Assembly (NCBI GenBank): GCA_014799405.1
Contig: JAAVIA010000032.1
Span: forward strand, 30,437 to 69,539
Source: Lachnospiraceae bacterium
Lineage (GTDB): Bacteria; Bacillota; Clostridia; Lachnospirales; Lachnospiraceae
DNA: 39,103 nucleotides
Reading direction: 5' to 3'
The first letter of the stretch is position 1; each line of letters starts with the position of its first letter. The notes below the pieces were generated by a model. That model did no database searches, was not told where the DNA came from, and saw only the letters and a list, made by a program, of their open reading frames with translations. The position numbers and the translations under genes are program-made. Shown here in pieces: positions 36,185 through 39,103 of this stretch.

Positions 36185-37066
36185 ATGGAGTTTAAAGAAT
36201 TTTTAAATATTGTGAAGGACAAACTGCCTGATTACTTATTGCAATATGATATTGAGGATATCCATGTAAATACAGTCAGCAAAAATAATGGCAGGAAATT
36301 CACGGGAATTGCCATAGCAGTGAGGGATGAACAGATTTCTCCCAATATATATATGGATTATTATTATATGCTTTATTCAGAGGAAAAGGACATGAATCAT
36401 ATATTGGAACTTATTACGGAGGAATATGTAAAAGCAAGAGAAAACATAAATGGCTATGATTTCAAGCATTTTGAAGACATGGATATACAAAACCATATTT
36501 TTTTAAAGCTTATTAATTTTGAAAAAAATCAGGAAATACTTGCCGATTGTCCATACATAAAATATGAGGATTTGGCCATAACCTTCAGAATACTTTTAAA
36601 ATCAGATGACAGCGGAATAGCTTCGGCATGTATGCGTAACAAGGAGTTTCATGAGCTTAATATGGATATTGACAGACTGTATCATATTGCAAAGGAGAAT
36701 ACAAGAAAGCTTTTCCCTCCGGTTTTGGAAAGGCTTGATAAAATGATATTTGAAAAATATTCAGATGTATGCGAGCCTCCGCAGGGTATGGATTTATACG
36801 TCCTGACGAATAATCAGGGGATAAACGGTGCTGTATATATGTCATATGAGGATATAATAAGTGATTTTGCGAAGGAGCATGGCAGCTTTTATATTCTTCC
36901 CTCAAGTATTCATGAGGTTATTCTTTTTCCAAGGGAGCGGGACGAGGCAAGAGAGGAGCTTTCAGAGATGGTTATGGAGATAAACAGATATGTAGTTACA
37001 GATACGGAATACCTGTCAGACAGTGTATATTTTTATGATTCCGATGTGGGACAAATCGTTGCTTGA
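36185..37066 (+). CDS. DUF5688-like protein
   Basis: Pattern MEFKEFLNIVKDKLPDYLLQYDIEDIHVNTVSKNNGRKFTGI...YYYMLYSE...GMDLYVLTNNQGINGAVYM resembles DUF5688 proteins abundant in Lachnospiraceae. Confidence 0.75.
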   Translation: MEFKEFLNIVKDKLPDYLLQYDIEDIHVNTVSKNNGRKFTGIAIAVRDEQISPNIYMDYYYMLYSEEKDMNHILELITEEYVKARENINGYDFKHFEDMDIQNHIFLKLINFEKNQEILADCPYIKYEDLAITFRILLKSDDSGIASACMRNKEFHELNMDIDRLYHIAKENTRKLFPPVLERLDKMIFEKYSDVCEPPQGMDLYVLTNNQGINGAVYMSYEDIISDFAKEHGSFYILPSSIHEVILFPRERDEAREELSEMVMEINRYVVTDTEYLSDSVYFYDSDVGQIVA

Positions 37067-37136
37067 CGAATGATTATTACTATGATATTTTAAATAAGCA
37101 AGAATTGCATTATTTTATATAGTTATTGGAGGATTT

Positions 37137-37340
37137 ATGATGACAAAAGGTACTGTAAAATGGTTTAATAGTCAGAAAGGTTACGGCTTTTTAACAAGCG
37201 AGGAGGGTAAGGATGTATTTGTACATTTTACCGGGCTCAATATGGAAGGCTTCAAAACCCTTGAAGAAAATCAGTCAGTAGAATTTGATGTCGTTGACGG
37301 AGAAAAAGGACCACAGGCTGTAAACGTTTCTGTAATATAA
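37137..37340 (+). CDS. csp: Cold shock protein
   Basis: [32 protein letters not shown] with RNP1 and RNP2 motifs. Confidence 0.97.
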   Translation: MMTKGTVKWFNSQKGYGFLTSEEGKDVFVHFTGLNMEGFKTLEENQSVEFDVVDGEKGPQAVNVSVI

Positions 37341-37360
37341 AAGAACTAAGAAAAGCATTG

Positions 37361-37413
37361 AAAAGGGGCTGTCGCATTAGGGATTTACTGCTTGCGGCAT
37401 GCCCCATTTTTTT
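37361..37413 (+). terminator. Terminator-like hairpin after csp (GGGGCTGTCGCA...TGCGGCATGCCCC + T-tract)
   Basis: GC-rich imperfect stem at 37365-37405 followed by ATTTTTTTG. Confidence 0.85.
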
Positions 37414-37414
37414 G

Positions 37415-37443
37415 TTGACAAAATCTTGTAAATGGCATAGAGT
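37415..37443 (+). promoter_or_regulatory. Putative promoter for tetR (TTGACA-17-TAGAGT)
   Basis: Consensus -35 at 37415-37420, 17-nt spacer, TAGAGT at 37438-37443. Confidence 0.5.
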
Positions 37444-37481
37444 TAAGAGAGAAAAATATTCAATATGTGAGGTGCATTTAC

Positions 37482-38072
37482 ATGGCAGAGAGCTTTGTAT
37501 CGAGGAAGGACAGAATTATAGCCTCGGCAATTGAAATTATAAGTGAGTCAGGTCTATCAGCACTTACAACAAGCAATCTTGCGGCGAGAGAGAATATTGC
37601 GGAGGAAACTCTTTATAAGTATTTTGGCGGGGCAGATGATGTTTTACTTGAGGTTGTTGATTTTTATTCAAGATTTGACAAAAGCATACAAAGTACCATA
37701 AGGTCAAAGGAAGGTACATATATTCAAAAGATAGAGAATTATTTGGATGCATATGCTACATATTACGATAATTATTATGCGATATCAACACTTATGTTAC
37801 AGTATGAGGAGCTTTTGCATAATATGTATACAAGAGATAAAATTGCGGAATGTATTACGGAAAGACTAAGGTACATAGAAGAACTTTTTCAAAGTGCAAT
37901 TGATAGTCGTGAGATTACGGATTCATTTTCTGCATGGGAACTTGCAAATAATGTTACGGGCATAATTATGTCACACACATTGAGCAGGAGGATTGTATAT
38001 CATAAAAAATCATTTAAAACAGAGCTTATGGAGAATATTCATAAGTGGCTTATGTTAATTAAGGTAGATTAG
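37482..38072 (+). CDS. TetR/AcrR family transcriptional regulator
   Basis: SRKDRIIASAIEIISESGLSALTTSNLAARENIAEETLYKYFGGADDVLLEV is a TetR N-terminal HTH. Confidence 0.92.
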   Translation: MAESFVSRKDRIIASAIEIISESGLSALTTSNLAARENIAEETLYKYFGGADDVLLEVVDFYSRFDKSIQSTIRSKEGTYIQKIENYLDAYATYYDNYYAISTLMLQYEELLHNMYTRDKIAECITERLRYIEELFQSAIDSREITDSFSAWELANNVTGIIMSHTLSRRIVYHKKSFKTELMENIHKWLMLIKVD

Positions 38073-38084
38073 GAGGGTTTATTT

Positions 38085-38474
38085 ATGAAGGTTTTAGTAG
38101 CTGAGGACGATATGGCAAGTGGAAAATTCATGGAGAAGCTTCTTTCAAAATATGGGGAAGTGGTTGTCGCAAGAGATGGTATTGCTGCTGTTGATGAATT
38201 TGTTAAGGCGGTAAATAACAATGAGAAATTTGACCTTGTATGTATGGACATTATGATGCCGAAGATAGACGGCTATAAGGCGCTTGCCTCCATTCGGGAC
38301 GCTGAAAGAAAGCTTGGACTTGCAAGGGATTCAAGATGCAAGGTTGTGATGATAAGCGCACTTGACGAGGGTTTTGATGCAGCTTATGCAAGTGATGATT
38401 ATGAGGAGTATATATGTAAGCCTATCGATGTTATTAAATTTGATAATTTAGTAAGGAAGCTTGGCTTGGCATAG
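38085..38474 (+). CDS. Stand-alone response regulator receiver domain protein
   Basis: MKVLVAEDDMASGKFMEKLL, DLVCMDIMMPKIDGYKAL, KVVMISAL, YICKPID; no output domain. Confidence 0.93.
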   Translation: MKVLVAEDDMASGKFMEKLLSKYGEVVVARDGIAAVDEFVKAVNNNEKFDLVCMDIMMPKIDGYKALASIRDAERKLGLARDSRCKVVMISALDEGFDAAYASDDYEEYICKPIDVIKFDNLVRKLGLA

Positions 38475-38483
38475 AATTTCGCT

Positions 38484-39103
38484 ATGGATTTATTTGATTA
38501 TGTACGTGAAAACAATATGAAGGATACGGCTCCTCTTGCAAAACGGTTAAGACCTGAAACGCTTGAGGAGGTTGTGGGACAGGAGCATATTCTTGGGAAA
38601 GACAAGCTCCTGTATCGTCTTATAAAGGCTGATAAGCTGGGCTCCATTATTTTATATGGACCTCCCGGTACAGGTAAGACAAGCCTTGCCGCCGTTATAG
38701 CCAATTCTACCAGTGCCGTTTTTAAGGAATTAAATGCGGTGGCGTCAGGTAAAAAGGATATAGAAGCTTTAGTGAATGAAGCAAAGGACAGGCTTGGAAT
38801 GTACGGTAAAAAAACAATTCTTTTTATCGATGAGATTCACAGGTTTAATAAAGCACAGCAGGATTTTCTGCTTCCTTTTGTTGAGGACGGAACTGTTGTG
38901 TTTATTGGGGCAACTACCGAAAATCCTTTTTTTGAAGTAAACAGTGCTCTTATATCCCGTTCTACAGTATTTCAACTGAACCCTCTCTCAAAAGAAAACA
39001 TAGAAGTTCTTATAAAGCGCGCAGTATATGATACTGAAAAGGGGATGGGTGCATATAATGCTGAAATAACGGATGAAGCTGCTTCTTTTCTTGCACAAAT
39101 TTC
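38484..39103 (+). CDS. rarA: Replication-associated recombination protein A (RarA/MgsA), 5' part; runs off window
   Basis: Manual translation gives MDLFDYVRENNMKDTAPLAKRLRPETLEEVVGQEHILGKDKLLYRLIKADKLGSIILYGPPGTGKTSLAAVIANST...ILFIDEIHRFNKAQQDFLLPFVEDGTVVFIGATTENPFFEVNSALISRS. Absent from the ORF track because it has no stop in the window. Confidence 0.96.
   Translation, partial: MDLFDYVRENNMKDTAPLAKRLRPETLEEVVGQEHILGKDKLLYRLIKADKLGSIILYGPPGTGKTSLAAVIANSTSAVFKELNAVASGKKDIEALVNEAKDRLGMYGKKTILFIDEIHRFNKAQQDFLLPFVEDGTVVFIGATTENPFFEVNSALISRSTVFQLNPLSKENIEVLIKRAVYDTEKGMGAYNAEITDEAASFLAQI

Noticed and set aside
37455-37470. ATATTCAATAT as a TetR operator
   Set aside because: Only 5-bp arms in A/T-rich sequence; too weak to call.
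1-39103. CRISPR array, prophage, integrative element or defence island
   Set aside because: No regularly spaced direct repeats, integrases, phage structural genes or Cas-type motifs were seen.

Overview
The window looks like chromosome from a low-GC, Lachnospiraceae-like Firmicute (lineage inferred from gene content and codon style only). From left to right it contains: the 3' part of polC; a ~417-bp modular inverted-repeat element between convergent genes; a multipass membrane protein (minus strand); an ireB-ruvX-DUF1292-rnjA-ylbF-(short mltG-like)-trmR-trhP housekeeping cluster; a sigK-like sigma factor (minus strand); a DUF6056-like membrane protein; a ~20-kb, one-strand type IV pilus locus (pilB, pilT, pilC, pilA, pilD, pilMN fusion, pilO-like, four minor pilin-like proteins and a 1810-aa exported protein); vanZ-like/uppP; pepD; hisC; a DUF5688-like gene; csp; tetR; a stand-alone receiver; and the 5' end of rarA, which runs off the window and is missing from the ORF track. 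The two most unusual regions are: (1) the element at 2498-2914, whose terminal 20-bp arms include both flanking stop codons and whose two halves carry the same modules with two cassettes exchanged (A-B-C-D-E-F versus A-B-E-D-C-F), each bordered by AAAAAC...GACGT; (2) the pilus tip-like gene set, with an oversized Glu5-less GspK/PilK-like pilin, an EF-hand-like minor pilin, and a giant secreted protein in the position that PilY1 occupies in Gram-negative minor-pilin operons. All product names come from reading translated sequence by eye. No database search or folding was run.
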